A DNA stretch of 5,194 nt from the NCBI GenBank assembly GCA_023392645.1, contig JAEVYR010000012.1:1-5194 (forward strand). Reading direction: 5' to 3'. A program made the position numbers and the translations under genes. The notes beneath the pieces are model-generated. The model was not told where the DNA came from. It worked only from the letters and a program-made list of their open reading frames with translations, and searched no databases. The stretch comes from Chloroflexota bacterium (lineage in GTDB: Bacteria > Chloroflexota > Chloroflexia > Thermomicrobiales > UBA6265). Below, one piece after another: positions 5,125-5,194 of the stretch; position 1 is the stretch's first letter, and each line of letters opens with the position of its first letter.

Positions 5125-5194
5125 GTGATCATCGTGATGAAGACCGGCGCCGGCCGCGAGAACATCGATCCCGTCGTCAACCGCGTCCGCGAGC
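5125..5194 (+). CDS. aroF: 3-Deoxy-7-phosphoheptulonate (DAHP) synthase, N-terminal fragment
   Basis: Only the first 23 codons are in the window; the gene runs off the right edge. The start MIIVMKTGAGRENIDPVV resembles the ferredoxin-like N-terminal domain of type I-beta DAHP synthases (commonly MIIVMKPGA, then a helix with a run of hydrophobic positions). That enzyme condenses phosphoenolpyruvate and erythrose 4-phosphate in the first step of the shikimate pathway, and the N-terminal domain often takes part in feedback control. The GTG start is chosen from the well-spaced GAAGGAG. Placement 31 bases after aroH on the same strand supports the assignment. The TIM-barrel catalytic domain cannot be seen, so the call rests on a short stretch plus context. 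Confidence 0.78.
   Translation, partial: MIIVMKTGAGRENIDPVVNRVRE

Noticed and set aside
4355..5128. 257-residue frame across the aroH leader and gene, including a possible leader peptide from the ATG at 4481
   Set aside because: It is out of frame with aroH, has no Shine-Dalgarno sequence, and carries no run of Trp, Phe or Tyr codons as an aromatic attenuator would.

Overview
The window is about two-thirds G+C and densely coding. Its lineage is best guessed as a high-GC member of the Chloroflexota (Thermomicrobia/Sphaerobacter-like). This is inference, not proof. It rests on the Pro/Ala/Ser/Glu-rich linker and tail of the secreted binding protein (ending ASPEASPAA), on a stand-alone AroH-type chorismate mutase next to a DAHP synthase that starts MIIVMK, and on base composition. 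A high-GC actinobacterium is the main alternative.

Layout. (1) Positions 3-1151, plus strand: the 3' part of a CPA2/Kef-type cation:proton antiporter whose start lies before the window. (2) Positions 1152-1252: a short convergent gap with no convincing terminator. (3) Positions 1253-4223, minus strand: a tight three-gene heme-type ABC importer operon, transcribed hmuT (binding protein), hmuU (FecCD permease), hmuV (ATPase). The hmuT stop and hmuU start share one base (TGATG), and hmuU overlaps the start of hmuV, so translation is probably coupled. (4) Positions 4224-4616: a 393-base divergent intergenic region with a 14-bp dyad on the hmuT side, and, on the aroH side, an extended -10 promoter candidate, a dyad at the predicted transcription start, and an 11-bp perfect leader hairpin. 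(5) Positions 4617-5093, plus strand: aroH, chorismate mutase. (6) From 5125 to the window end: the first 23 codons of a DAHP synthase gene (aroF type).

How the parts work together. HmuT should capture heme (or a related iron/corrin ligand) outside the membrane, HmuU forms the channel and HmuV powers uptake. The aroF-aroH pair covers the entry step of the shikimate pathway and the branch from chorismate to prephenate for Phe/Tyr. The antiporter is unrelated ion and pH homeostasis.

Nothing here amounts to a new system: there is no mobile element, CRISPR array, RNA gene or defence gene that I can see. The points worth a second look are the unexplained regulatory dyads between hmuT and aroH, a Lys-to-Met change and a C-terminal extension in the chorismate mutase, the Gly-Glu replacement of the usual acidic pair in the antiporter, and a binding protein with no lipid anchor in what may be a single-membrane organism.
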